Of a DNA stretch of 64,000 bases, positions 49,469-57,928 are shown in pieces. Under the pieces are notes generated by a model. It did no database searches. It saw only the letters and a program-made list of their open reading frames with translations, and was not told where the DNA came from. This DNA comes from Oscillospiraceae bacterium (GTDB lineage: Bacteria; Bacillota; Clostridia; Oscillospirales; Oscillospiraceae), in the NCBI GenBank assembly GCA_902795045.1, contig CADBJU010000003.1, positions 124,001-188,000 on the forward strand, written 5' to 3'. Made by a program: the position numbers and the translations under genes. Each line of letters begins with the position of its first letter. Within the stretch, counting starts at the first letter, position 1.

Positions 49469-49481
49469 GTTCTTTTCCTCC

Positions 49482-50669
49482 TTACAGGATGAACGGGGTT
49501 TTCCCGCTCTTGAGGTCCCGCCACACCGGGGAGAAGCCGCGCAGGTATTCCACGACTTCTTTTACATTCTGGATGATGTATTCGATCTGCTCCGCTGTCG
49601 CGTCCTCGCCGATGCTGAGTCTCAGGGAGCCGTGGGCTACGTCGTGCACCCGCCCGATGGCCAGCAGCACATGGCTCGGGTCCAGAGAGCCGGAGGTACA
49701 GGCGCTGCCGGATGATGCGGAGATGCCCCGGTCGTCCAGCAGGAGCAGGAGAGATTCGCCCTCGATGCCCTCAAAGCAGAAGTTCACGTTGCCGGGCAGA
49801 CGCTTTTTTGCGTCACCGTTGAGGGCGGAGTGCTCGATTTCGCTCAGGCCCTCGATGAGCCTGTCGCGCAGGGCAGTCATGTGGGAGGCATTTTTCTTCA
49901 TATTGGCCGCTGCCTCCTTCAGCGCCGCTGCCATGCCGACGATACCCGCCACGTTCTCGGTGCCGGCCCGCTTGCCGCGCTCCTGGGCGCCGCCCTCGAT
50001 GAGATTTGTCAGGCGGATGCCTTTGCGTGCATAGAGAAAGCCGGTGCCCTTGGGGCCGTGGAACTTGTGAGCCGAGGAGGAGAGCAGATCGATGTTGTCA
50101 GCCTTGACGTCGATGGGCACGTGGCCCACTGCCTGCACCGCGTCGGTGTGGAAGAGAACGCCGTGCTTTTTGCAAATTGCGCCGATCTCCCGGACGGGCT
50201 GGATGGTGCCGATCTCGTTGTTGGCGAACATGACGGTGACAAGACAGGTATCTTCCCGGATCGCGGCCTCCACCTCCTCGGGGCGGACAAGACCGTCTGT
50301 GTGCACATCCAGGAGCGTCACCTCGAAGCCCTCCTGCTCCAGCTTCTTGAGGGTATGGAGCACGGCATGGTGCTCAAAGGCTGTGGAGATGATGTGCTTC
50401 TTTCCGGTCTCCTGGCCGAGCGCGGCGGCGCTGCGGATGGCCTGGTTGTCGGCCTCGCTGCCGCCGGAGGTGAAGAGGATCTCGCGCGGCTCGGCGTTGA
50501 TGACTGCGGCGACATCGGCGCGGGCCTGCTCCAGGCTCTCCTTTGCGTGCTGGCCGATGGTATAAAGGCTGGAGGGGTTGCCGTAATCGGCTTCCATACA
50601 CCTCAGCATCGCGTCAATGGCGGTGCGGCTCATTTTCGTGGTGGCCGCGTTGTCTGCGTATATCTGCAT
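49482..50669 (-). CDS. iscS: Cysteine desulfurase
   Basis: 395 aa. It is a class V PLP aminotransferase. YADNAATTKM opens it; FTSGGSEADNQAI and the PLP-Lys segment DLLSSSAHKFHGPKGTGFLY follow. The catalytic Cys loop is GISASSGSACTSGSLDPSHVL. It takes sulfur from cysteine for Fe-S clusters and thiolated tRNAs. First gene of the operon. NifS-type and IscS-type names are interchangeable here. Confidence 0.94.
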   Translation of the reverse strand: MQIYADNAATTKMSRTAIDAMLRCMEADYGNPSSLYTIGQHAKESLEQARADVAAVINAEPREILFTSGGSEADNQAIRSAAALGQETGKKHIISTAFEHHAVLHTLKKLEQEGFEVTLLDVHTDGLVRPEEVEAAIREDTCLVTVMFANNEIGTIQPVREIGAICKKHGVLFHTDAVQAVGHVPIDVKADNIDLLSSSAHKFHGPKGTGFLYARKGIRLTNLIEGGAQERGKRAGTENVAGIVGMAAALKEAAANMKKNASHMTALRDRLIEGLSEIEHSALNGDAKKRLPGNVNFCFEGIEGESLLLLLDDRGISASSGSACTSGSLDPSHVLLAIGRVHDVAHGSLRLSIGEDATAEQIEYIIQNVKEVVEYLRGFSPVWRDLKSGKTPFIL

Positions 50670-50710
50670 TCGATTGTCTCCTTTGGTGGTTGGTTGTTTG
50701 ATCTGTGCGT

Positions 50711-50739
50711 ACTATACACCTATTCGCCTATAATGTCAA
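50711..50739 (-). promoter_or_regulatory. Promoter of iscS-iscU-cysK
   Basis: Minus strand TTGACA, 17 nt, TATAGT. A palindrome lies inside the spacer and overlaps the -35. Confidence 0.85.
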
Positions 50740-50747
50740 TAGGCGAA
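50723..50747. promoter_or_regulatory. Operator palindrome within the iscS promoter
   Basis: TTCGCCTAT and ATAGGCGAA are perfect 9-nt arms with a 7-nt spacer. Placement over the promoter between iscS and the divergent rrf2 gene makes it a likely binding site for that Rrf2 repressor. Confidence 0.7.
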
Positions 50748-50762
50748 AATTGATCAAAGGAC

Positions 50763-50792
50763 TTGATTTTTCTCTCCGCCCATTGGTATAAT
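50763..50792 (+). promoter_or_regulatory. Promoter for rrf2
   Basis: TTGATT, 18 nt, TATAAT, 29 nt before the rrf2 start. Confidence 0.6.
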
Positions 50793-50820
50793 AGGTAAAA
50801 ACGAATGGGACGGTGACGAT

Positions 50821-51225
50821 ATGATTTCGACAAAGGGGCGCTACGCACTGCGGGTGATGCTGGATCTGGCGCAGCAGGACAGCGAGAGCTATATCCCGCT
50901 CAAAGATATTGCCGAGCGGCAGGCGATCTCCAAGAAATATCTGGAGATCATCGTGCGGGAGCTTGTGGCCGGAAAGCTCATCGCCGGTGTGAGCGGCAAG
51001 GGCGGCGGCTATCGGCTCTGCCGCGCGCCGGAGGATTACAGCGTGGGCGAGATCCTGGAGCTGATGGAGGGACCGCTTTCGCCGGTGGCCTGCCTTGCCT
51101 GTGACGCGGCCCCCTGCCCCCGGGCCGCCGAGTGCCAGACCCTGCCGCTTTGGGAGGGCTACGACCAGCTGACGCATGAATACTTCTACTCAAAGCGTCT
51201 GACAGATCTGATGAAGAAGCCGTAA
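50821..51225 (+). CDS. Rrf2-family transcriptional regulator (IscR-like)
   Basis: 134 aa. The winged helix begins with the family signature ISTKGRYALRVMLDLA. The wing includes GVSGKGGGYRLCR, and three Cys in CLACDAAPC plus a fourth in AAEC could bind an Fe-S cluster, as in IscR. It probably senses Fe-S status and represses the divergent iscS operon through the palindrome at 50723-50747. CymR-like cysteine control is an alternative because cysK is in the operon, but CymR lacks this Cys cluster. Confidence 0.88.
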   Translation: MISTKGRYALRVMLDLAQQDSESYIPLKDIAERQAISKKYLEIIVRELVAGKLIAGVSGKGGGYRLCRAPEDYSVGEILELMEGPLSPVACLACDAAPCPRAAECQTLPLWEGYDQLTHEYFYSKRLTDLMKKP

Positions 51226-51244
51226 AACTTTTTTACAAAATCGC

Positions 51245-51273
51245 TTGCATTACGCCGCCGGGTGTGCTACAAT
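51245..51273 (+). promoter_or_regulatory. Promoter for rpmE
   Basis: TTGCAT, 17 nt, TACAAT, about 70 nt before the rpmE start. Confidence 0.7.
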
Positions 51274-51342
51274 CCGTTTTGCGTCTTGTAACTATGCTTT
51301 TCGGCACAATCAAGACAGCCTTAGATTGAGGAGATAAGTAAC

Positions 51343-51543
51343 ATGAAGTCTGGCATCCATCCCAATTACCAGCCGACCACCATCCGCTGCGCCTGCGGCG
51401 CCGTCATCGAGACCGGCTCCACCAAGAAGGACATCACCGTTGAAATTTGCTCCAAGTGCCACCCCTTCTACACCGGCAAGCAGAAGCTGGTCGACACCAG
51501 CGGCCGTGTTGATAAGTTCAACAAGAAGTACGGCATCAAGTAA
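51343..51543 (+). CDS. rpmE: 50S ribosomal protein L31
   Basis: 66 aa. [19 protein letters not shown], then [26 protein letters not shown]. The CxC and CxxC pairs make it the zinc-binding form. AGGAGATAAGTAAC precedes the ATG. Monocistronic with its own promoter and terminator. Confidence 0.97.
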   Translation: MKSGIHPNYQPTTIRCACGAVIETGSTKKDITVEICSKCHPFYTGKQKLVDTSGRVDKFNKKYGIK

Positions 51544-51567
51544 TTGGTTTCATAAAGCCTTTACGGC

Positions 51568-51610
51568 AAAACGCCCGAGTCAAGCGACTCGGGCGTTTTG
51601 CGTTTTTCAC
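51568..51610. terminator. Bidirectional terminator after rpmE
   Basis: A perfect 14-bp stem (AAAACGCCCGAGTC / GACTCGGGCGTTTT) with an AAGC loop. TTTTGCGTTTTT follows on the plus strand. Confidence 0.9.
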
Positions 51611-51612
51611 AC

Positions 51613-51873
51613 TTACTCCCAGCGGTTTTTATCTGTCCACCGCTCATGCTGTGTATTTTCAGAATCCGTATGATTCTTATTATATTCTTCCATATATCGT
51701 TTTGACATTTCCTTTTCTATTCTATTCATTTTAGGTGTTTTTACACCTGTTTCCTTATATTCTGTAGTCCGATCTTTATCATAAGCATCCCTAAGCTCTG
51801 CATCAGATGCCGTCTCCATCCAGTCGCCCAATTTGTCACTGAATATATCAGACAGTAAATCAAATAATCCCAT
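51613..51873 (-). CDS. Small hydrophilic protein of unknown function
   Basis: 86 aa, very rich in charged residues, with an acidic amphipathic start (GLFDLLSDIFSDKLGDWME) and a helical middle (KMNRIEKEMSKRYMEEYNKN). No family recognised. It is AT-richer than its neighbours, so possibly acquired. The ATG follows GAAAGGAAATAAAG. No signal peptide. Confidence 0.6.
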   Translation of the reverse strand: MGLFDLLSDIFSDKLGDWMETASDAELRDAYDKDRTTEYKETGVKTPKMNRIEKEMSKRYMEEYNKNHTDSENTQHERWTDKNRWE

Positions 51874-51934
51874 CTTTATTTCCTTTCACACGAATTTGAT
51901 TGACTCCATTCTACAAAGCAGAGTGTTCCGATCT

Positions 51935-52075
51935 GTCATTGCGAACCAGTGACCGATGTCACTGGTGTGGCAATCCGTTACTCCCAGCGGCCAAGTTACC
52001 ATTTCTGTGTAGATAAAGGCCTCCAGCGGGCGGATTGCCACGTCACCAGTGTGCGCACTGGTTCCTCGCAATGAC
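51935..52075. repeat. Palindromic interspersed element (141 bp)
   Basis: The ends GTCATTGCGA and TCGCAATGAC are inverted copies. Further in are GTGTGGCAATCCG and CGGATTGCCACG, and hairpins such as CCAGTGTGCGCACTGG. It resembles the GTCATTGCGA-type palindromes common in clostridial genomes. No gene inside. Confidence 0.75.
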
Positions 52076-52086
52076 GGGATATGATA

Positions 52087-53280
52087 TCACACAAACACGT
52101 ATTTTTTCAGCCTGTCCATGGCTTCCATCAGGCGCGATTTCGGCAGGGCCAGGTTCATACGGATGGTGTCCGGCAGGAAGAAGGTCTCGCCGTTTTGCCA
52201 GATGACGCCGCATTTCACGCCGCGCTTTTGCAGCTCGCCGATGGAAACGCCGTGCTCTCTGCACCACTCGCCGCAGTCAAGGTAGAGCATGTAGGTCCCC
52301 TGGGGCTTCATGACTTTGACGCCGGGGAAATATGTGTAAATAAAGTCGCAGGCATATGTGAGGTTTTCGTCGATGACCCGGATCATCTCGTCGCACCAGT
52401 CGGCGCTGTCGCGGTAGGCGCCGATGAGGGCGTGGACAGAGAGGATGTTCGGCTCGTTGTAGTGGCTGAGGATGCCGCGTCGCTCCACTCTTGCGCGCAG
52501 ATGGTCGTTGTAGATGATGTGGTAGGAGCCGACAAGCCCGGCCAGCGAGAAGGTCTTGCTGGGGGCGTAGAGGGCGATCGTTCGCATTTTTGCGTCCTCG
52601 CTCACGCTCTGGGTAGGGATATGGTGATAGCCCGGCATGATGATGTCCGACCAGATCTCATCCGAGAAGACGATGCAGTCATGGGCCCTGTAGATCGCCA
52701 TGGCGCGCTCGATCTCTTCGCGCTCCCACACTCTGCCGCAGGGATTGTGCGGTGAACAGAAGACGGCAAAGTGGATATCATGCTCGGTGAGCTTTCGGTC
52801 CATGTCTTCGTAGTCCATGCGCCAGACGCCGTTTTCATCCCGCTTGAGGGGCGAATGGACCACGACACGGCCCGTGTCCTCGAAGGTGTGGGTAAAGCCC
52901 ACATAGGTCGGAGAGTGGACAAGGAGCTTCTCCCCCGGCGTGGTGAAGGCCTGCAGCGCGGAGCTCAGGCCACCGAGCACACCGTTTTCGTAGCCGATGT
53001 GCTTCGGCTCCAACCCCTCAACGCCGTTGCGGGTGCGGTGCCAGTCGATGATGCTTTCATAATATTCCTTCGGCAGGGCGAAGTACCCGAAGTTCGGCAT
53101 CTCCATACGCGCCCGGACAGCGTCCAGGATGGGCGGCGCAACGGGAAAGGCCATGTCCGCGACCCACATGGGGATAGCATCAAAGCCCGCATCCGGCCGC
53201 ACTCCCTCAAAGGGGATCCTGTCGGCGGCCAGGCAGTCATGCCCCGCGCGGTCGAGGACCATGGTGAAATCGTAGTTCAT
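52087..53280 (-). CDS. PLP-dependent aminotransferase, MalY/PatB type (cystathionine beta-lyase-like)
   Basis: 397 aa. MWVADMAFPVAPPILDAV is the MalY/PatB opening. CSPHNPCGRVW and FSDEIWSDI hold the Asn and Asp that contact PLP, and YAPSKTFSLAGL the PLP lysine. These enzymes cleave C-S bonds (cystathionine) and may also transaminate; MalY of E. coli has regulatory roles. It probably acts in methionine or sulfur metabolism, which fits the nearby cysteine and Fe-S genes only loosely. Confidence 0.88.
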   Translation of the reverse strand: MNYDFTMVLDRAGHDCLAADRIPFEGVRPDAGFDAIPMWVADMAFPVAPPILDAVRARMEMPNFGYFALPKEYYESIIDWHRTRNGVEGLEPKHIGYENGVLGGLSSALQAFTTPGEKLLVHSPTYVGFTHTFEDTGRVVVHSPLKRDENGVWRMDYEDMDRKLTEHDIHFAVFCSPHNPCGRVWEREEIERAMAIYRAHDCIVFSDEIWSDIIMPGYHHIPTQSVSEDAKMRTIALYAPSKTFSLAGLVGSYHIIYNDHLRARVERRGILSHYNEPNILSVHALIGAYRDSADWCDEMIRVIDENLTYACDFIYTYFPGVKVMKPQGTYMLYLDCGEWCREHGVSIGELQKRGVKCGVIWQNGETFFLPDTIRMNLALPKSRLMEAMDRLKKYVFV

Positions 53281-53307
53281 ATTTTTCTCCGATCAACCTA
53301 TATACTT

Positions 53308-53502
53308 GGCTCCCCCTTTGGGGGAGCTGTCACCAGTGCGCACACTGGTGACTGAGAGGGCTGTCAGTCCTACAGCCAAGCGAAGATGGTGCTGACCCTC
53401 TCCGCCCCAGTTTGCGAACTGGGGCACCTCGCTCCGCACGTCTTTTTGCGGGAAAACCTGCCCCCGGCAGCTTTTCCGCAAAAGTCCCAGAGGGGGAGGC
53501 AA
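53308..53502. repeat. Dispersed repeat copies (H), with a nested insertion
   Basis: 53308-53360 has CTCCCCCTTTGGGGGAG and ACCAGTGCGCACACTGGT. 53396-53502 has CCCCAGTTTGCGAACTGGGG and the GAGGGGGAGGC end. Compared with copy A the second part carries an extra segment of about 55 nt at 53430-53485 that itself holds a hairpin (TTTTGCGG / CCGCAAAA). Confidence 0.75.
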
Positions 53503-53511
53503 GTAAAGGCG

Positions 53512-54768
53512 TTAATTGAGAAAGTCTCTCAGCTTCTTGGATCTGCTCGGATGGCGGAGCTTGCGCAGGGCCTTGGCTTCGATCTGGCGGATACGCTCAC
53601 GGGTGACGTTGAATTCCTTGCCGACCTCTTCAAGGGTGCGGGTGCGGCCGTCCACGATGCCGAAGCGCAGCTCCAGCACCTTCTTTTCGCGGGGGGCGAG
53701 GGTGTCCAGCACTTCTTCAAGCTGCTCGCGCAGGAGGGAGAAGGAGGCCGCCTCCGAGGGCTCGGACGCGTCCTCGTCGGGGATGAAGTCACCGAGGTGG
53801 GAGTCCTCCTCCTCGCCGATGGGGGTCTCGAGGCTGACGGGCTCCTGGGCGATCTTCAGGATGTCGCGCACTTTGTCGACCGGCATGTCCATCTCCTTGG
53901 CGATCTCCTCGGCGGAGGGGTCATGGCCCAGCTCCTGCAGGAGCTGACGGGAGACGCGGATGGTCTTGTTGATGGTCTCGACCATGTGCACGGGGATGCG
54001 GATGGTGCGGGCCTGGTCGGCAATGGCGCGGGTGATGGCCTGGCGGATCCACCAGGTGGCATAGGTGGAGAACTTGTAGCCTTTGGTGTAGTCAAACTTT
54101 TCGACCGCCTTGATAAGCCCCAGATTGCCCTCCTGGATGAGGTCCAGAAACAGCATGCCGCGGCCCACATAGCGCTTGGCGATGGAGACCACGAGACGGA
54201 GGTTTGCCTCGGTCATGCGGTGCTTGGCGTTCTCGTCGCCGAGGGACATCTGCTTGGCAAGCTCGACCTCCTCCTCGGGGGTGAGAAGCGGCACCTTGCC
54301 GATCTCCTTGAGGTACATGCGCACGGGGTCGTCGGTGGAGAAGCTGTCCATCAGGGCGTCGGTGTCGGCGAGATCGGTGCTTGTGACCTCCTCGATGTTG
54401 GCCAGATCCTCGGCCTCGGGCATGGCGTCGTCCAGGGGCGGGAGCAGATCGTCGCTGCCCACGTCGATGTCGATGCCGGCCTTTTCCAGCGTCTCATAGA
54501 ATTTGTCCACCGCCTCGCCGTCCAGGTTCAGCTCCTCCAGAAGCTCCAGCTCTTTGGGCGTGAGCTTGCCGGTCTTCTTGCCCTTTTCAAACAGCTCGTT
54601 GAGGCGCTCCTCGGGGGTCTTGCTGCTCTCGGCGGGGTCCGCCTTTTTGCGGGAGCTCTTCTTGGTCTTGGGCGGTTCAGGAAGAAGCTCGGTCTCCCCT
54701 GCCGCGTTGAGCAGCTCGTCCGCCATTTTGCTCAGTTCCTGTTCGGTGTAGATATTGTCTTCTGCCAT
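53512..54768 (-). CDS. rpoD: RNA polymerase primary sigma factor (sigma-A)
   Basis: 418 aa. An acidic N-terminal region (residues 1-110) precedes region 1.2 ([22 protein letters not shown]). Region 2 is complete ([43 protein letters not shown]), and region 4 ends in [20 protein letters not shown]. It is the housekeeping sigma factor; the promoters in this window fit its consensus. The start is 3 nt after the dnaG stop, the common dnaG-rpoD pair. Confidence 0.97.
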   Translation of the reverse strand: MAEDNIYTEQELSKMADELLNAAGETELLPEPPKTKKSSRKKADPAESSKTPEERLNELFEKGKKTGKLTPKELELLEELNLDGEAVDKFYETLEKAGIDIDVGSDDLLPPLDDAMPEAEDLANIEEVTSTDLADTDALMDSFSTDDPVRMYLKEIGKVPLLTPEEEVELAKQMSLGDENAKHRMTEANLRLVVSIAKRYVGRGMLFLDLIQEGNLGLIKAVEKFDYTKGYKFSTYATWWIRQAITRAIADQARTIRIPVHMVETINKTIRVSRQLLQELGHDPSAEEIAKEMDMPVDKVRDILKIAQEPVSLETPIGEEEDSHLGDFIPDEDASEPSEAASFSLLREQLEEVLDTLAPREKKVLELRFGIVDGRTRTLEEVGKEFNVTRERIRQIEAKALRKLRHPSRSKKLRDFLN

Positions 54769-54771
54769 GTC

Positions 54772-56514
54772 TTATCCCTCGTATCCTTTTTTCTTTTTGA
54801 GCTGATCGCGCAGCGCCATGAGATCGGTGCCGCCGTCACGCAGTTGTTTTCGTTCTTCGATCTTTGCTATGTAATCGGACATGCTCTGTCTGCTGCGGCT
54901 GAGCATTTCCGGCTTTTGCAGGATGGCCGCCAGAAGCCCCAGCTCGTCGCCGCTGAGCTCGCCTGCCAGGTGGTCGGTGCTGACGGTCTGCCCCTTCTCG
55001 ATGCGTTTGCGCACCACCGCGTAGATGCGCCCGAGGCCGGGGGCGGAGAAGTCCTCCGGCGGCGGCAGGCCGGGCGTCGTGATCAGGGCCGGTTCCAGGT
55101 ACAGCAGGCGGATGAGGCCTTCCTCCGCCGCGGCTGAGGCGGGATCGTCGTATTTGAGCTCCCGCGCCGCGGGCTGCATCTGCTTTTCGGGTCTCGCCTG
55201 CTCCTTTTGCACCTGGCGGTAAGTGGTGCTGACCAGGCGCTTTCGCCGCCGCTCCACATCGTTTACGATCACATCTGGCGGCAGCCCCAGCTCCTTTGCC
55301 AGGTCCATCGCGTAGACCTGCCGCCGCACCTCGTCCGGCAGGCGGGCCAAAAGCTCCACCGCCTCGCGCAGATAGTCGGACTTCTGTTCGGTCACGTTCA
55401 GATCGTACTTTTCCCGGATGGCCCGCAGGCGGTAGTCCATCTGATTCTCCGAGTTCTCCAGCAGCTTGCGGAAGGCCTCGGGGCCCTTGGTCTTGATATA
55501 CTCGTCCGGGTCCTTGGCCCCCGACATGCGCAGGACACGCACCTTGATGTCCAGCTTTTCGAGGATGCCGATGGCCCGCTGGGAGGCTTTGAGTCCTGCG
55601 CCGTCGTTGTCGTAGGCGATGATGACCTCGTTTGTGTAGCGCGAGATGAGCCGCGCCTGCTCGGGCGTGAGCGAGGTGCCCAGCGACGCCACCGCCGAGT
55701 CGAAGCCCGCCTGGTGCAGGCTTACCACATCTATATTGCCCTCTGATAAGATGATATATCCGCTTTTCGATTTTTTAGCCAGATTCATGGCAAAAAGGTT
55801 CCGGCTTTTGTTAAAGGTCAGCGTTTCGGGGCTGTTGAGGTACTTAGGCTCCCCGTCGCCGAGTATGCGCCCTGAAAAGCCGATGACGTTCCCGCGCACG
55901 TCGATGACGGGAAACATGAGGCGGTTTCGGAAGGCGTCGTAAAAGCCGCCGTTCTTGCCGCGCTTGACAAGGCCCGCGTCAAAGAGCTCATTGTCCGTAA
56001 AGCCCTTTTCATGCATGGCATTGCGGAGACTTTCCCAGGTGTCGGGCGCGGCGCCGAGTCCGAAGTTTTTCACCATGGCGGGCGAGATGCCGCGCCGCTG
56101 TATGTACTGGACTGCCGGGGCACCCTCGGGTTTTGATAGATTGGAATAGAACCAGCGGGCCGCCTCCTTATTGACGGCAAGCATCCGGGCGCGCTTGCGT
56201 CCCTCGGCGCTGTCTGTCTCCTCGGGCATCTGCATCCCGGCGCGCTTGGCGAGAAAGGCGATGGCCTCGGGATAGGAGAGGTTTTCGATCTCCATGATAA
56301 AGCTGATGACGCCGCCGCCCTTGCCGCAGCCAAAGCAGTGGTAGATCTGCTTGTCCGGCGAGACGGAGAAGGACGGCGTTTTCTCGCTGTGGAAGGGGCA
56401 GAGGCCGAACATGTTGGCCCCGCTGCGCTTGGATAGCCGCACATACCCCGACACCACGTCCACGATGTCCGAGCGGTCCACCAAGTCCTGTATGAACTTT
56501 TCGGGGATGGGCAT
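54772..56514 (-). CDS. dnaG: DNA primase
   Basis: 580 aa. The zinc-binding domain shows LCPFHSEKTPSF and YHCFGCGKGG. The catalytic core has the Toprim site (SEGNIDVVSLHQAG, VIIAYDNDGAG). A C-terminal helicase-binding region ends in KMQ-rich helices. It makes RNA primers for lagging-strand synthesis. Directly upstream of rpoD. Confidence 0.96.
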   Translation of the reverse strand: MPIPEKFIQDLVDRSDIVDVVSGYVRLSKRSGANMFGLCPFHSEKTPSFSVSPDKQIYHCFGCGKGGGVISFIMEIENLSYPEAIAFLAKRAGMQMPEETDSAEGRKRARMLAVNKEAARWFYSNLSKPEGAPAVQYIQRRGISPAMVKNFGLGAAPDTWESLRNAMHEKGFTDNELFDAGLVKRGKNGGFYDAFRNRLMFPVIDVRGNVIGFSGRILGDGEPKYLNSPETLTFNKSRNLFAMNLAKKSKSGYIILSEGNIDVVSLHQAGFDSAVASLGTSLTPEQARLISRYTNEVIIAYDNDGAGLKASQRAIGILEKLDIKVRVLRMSGAKDPDEYIKTKGPEAFRKLLENSENQMDYRLRAIREKYDLNVTEQKSDYLREAVELLARLPDEVRRQVYAMDLAKELGLPPDVIVNDVERRRKRLVSTTYRQVQKEQARPEKQMQPAARELKYDDPASAAAEEGLIRLLYLEPALITTPGLPPPEDFSAPGLGRIYAVVRKRIEKGQTVSTDHLAGELSGDELGLLAAILQKPEMLSRSRQSMSDYIAKIEERKQLRDGGTDLMALRDQLKKKKGYEG

Positions 56515-56527
56515 GGTATCACCTGCT

Positions 56528-56674
56528 TCTATCTGGCCCCCTTGCCTAAAGGGGGCTGGCAGCGCCGTTTACGGCGGTGACTGGGGGATTCTCTTCCCGC
56601 GGCAGCGACGCGATGAACGTATCCCCCCGCCCCAGTTTGCGAACTGGGGCACCCCCCTTTAGGCAAGGGGGGCT
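56528..56674. repeat. Dispersed repeat copy (I) with long inverted ends
   Basis: CCCCCTTGCCTAAAGGGGG on one side pairs with CCCCCCTTTAGGCAAGGGGGG on the other, with CCCCAGTTTGCGAACTGGGG between. It fills the gap between dgt and dnaG. Confidence 0.75.
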
Positions 56675-56678
56675 TATC

Positions 56679-57683
56679 TCATTTTACCGTCCACGCAAAC
56701 GGGATGAAGATCTCGCCGAACTTTTCCATGGCGTAGCCGTCGGTCATGCCGGAGATGTAGTCCACCGCCGCGCGGCCCTTGCCCTCTTTTTCGGCGATGA
56801 TCTGCAGCTCACGCGGCATTTTGTCCGGGTGCCGCACGTAATACTCATAAAGCTTTTCCAAAATGCCCTGCACCTTGTCCTCTTCGCTCTTGGCGACGGG
56901 ATTGGTGTAGACATCGGAGAACATGTAGCGATGAAAGAAATCGAAGGTCTCCTGCATCCGGGGGGACATGCGAAGCTCCCCGTCCCGGCTGTTTTCAATG
57001 AGGTCCGTGATGAGGGAATTGATGCGCTCGCTGTTGCGCTCCCCGCAGTCGCGGCGGATGCGCTCCGGCACCGCGTAGGCGCGGATGATGCCGGCGCGGA
57101 TGGAGTCGTCCAGATCGTGGTTTATGTAGGCGATGCGGTCGCACAGGCGCACACAGGTGGCCTCACGCGTATCGTCCGGCGCGCCGTGGGTGTGGTTGAG
57201 AATGCCCATGCGCGTCTCGTAGCAGAGGTTCAAGCCCTGGCCGTCACGCTCGAGCACGTCCACCACCCGCAGGCTCTGCTCATAGTGCTTGAAGCCGCCC
57301 TCGTAGATGGTGTTGAGCGCCCGCTCCCCCGCGTGGCCGAAGGGCGTGTGGCCCAGGTCGTGCCCGAGGCCGATGGCCTCGGCGAGATCTTCATTGAGGC
57401 CGAGCGCGCGGGCAACGGTCCTCGCAAGGCGCGTGACCTCCAGGGTGTGGGTCAGGCGCGTGCGGTAGTGGTCCCCCTCCGGACGCAGGAAAACCTGCGT
57501 CTTGTGCTTTAAGCGGCGAAAGGCCTTGCAGTGGGTGATGCGGTCCACGTCCCGCTGAAAGCAGGTGCGGATCTCGCACTCCGGCTCCGGCTCAAGCCTG
57601 CCCCGGCTCTTCGCCGCTGGCACTCCGTATGGGCCGATGATCAGACGCTCCAGCTTTTCTCTTTCCTCTCGCGGACAGGACAT
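56679..57683 (-). CDS. dGTPase-like deoxynucleotide triphosphohydrolase
   Basis: 334 aa. The HD motif set is clear: RTRLTHTLEVTRLARTVAR with the first His, then GLGHDLGHTPFGHAGE. CFQRDVDRITHCKAFRRLKHKTQV precedes it, and a C-terminal region RIRRDCGERNSERINSLITDLI follows. It removes triphosphate from deoxynucleotides. This short form lacks the C-terminal extension of E. coli Dgt and is the typical Gram-positive homologue beside dnaG-rpoD. Start: ATG with GGTGAGG just before; a GTG three codons upstream is possible. Confidence 0.9.
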   Translation of the reverse strand: MSCPREEREKLERLIIGPYGVPAAKSRGRLEPEPECEIRTCFQRDVDRITHCKAFRRLKHKTQVFLRPEGDHYRTRLTHTLEVTRLARTVARALGLNEDLAEAIGLGHDLGHTPFGHAGERALNTIYEGGFKHYEQSLRVVDVLERDGQGLNLCYETRMGILNHTHGAPDDTREATCVRLCDRIAYINHDLDDSIRAGIIRAYAVPERIRRDCGERNSERINSLITDLIENSRDGELRMSPRMQETFDFFHRYMFSDVYTNPVAKSEEDKVQGILEKLYEYYVRHPDKMPRELQIIAEKEGKGRAAVDYISGMTDGYAMEKFGEIFIPFAWTVK

Positions 57684-57851
57684 ACGCCTCACCGCCTTTC
57701 CCAGAATCAGAGGCAGGGTTTTTCCCTTCCCTTATTCTTATACGACGCAAAATTGTATTTCCCTTTATTTTTTTGAAAAATTTTTTTGGATTCGTTCGCG
57801 CTTTGATCGTGCTTTTTCTTGCGCGGGCAAAGAAGAAAAATCATATTTCTA

Positions 57852-57880
57852 TTGCCGAGCTTTCTCTGATGTGGTATTAT
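57852..57880 (+). promoter_or_regulatory. Promoter for the second GGDEF gene
   Basis: TTGCCG, 17 nt, TATTAT, 48 nt before the chosen ATG. It supports the short start over in-frame ATGs upstream. Confidence 0.65.
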
Positions 57881-57928
57881 TTGTATATGGCAGAGTCTGT
57901 TTTCGAATTGGAACGGAGGGGAACAACT

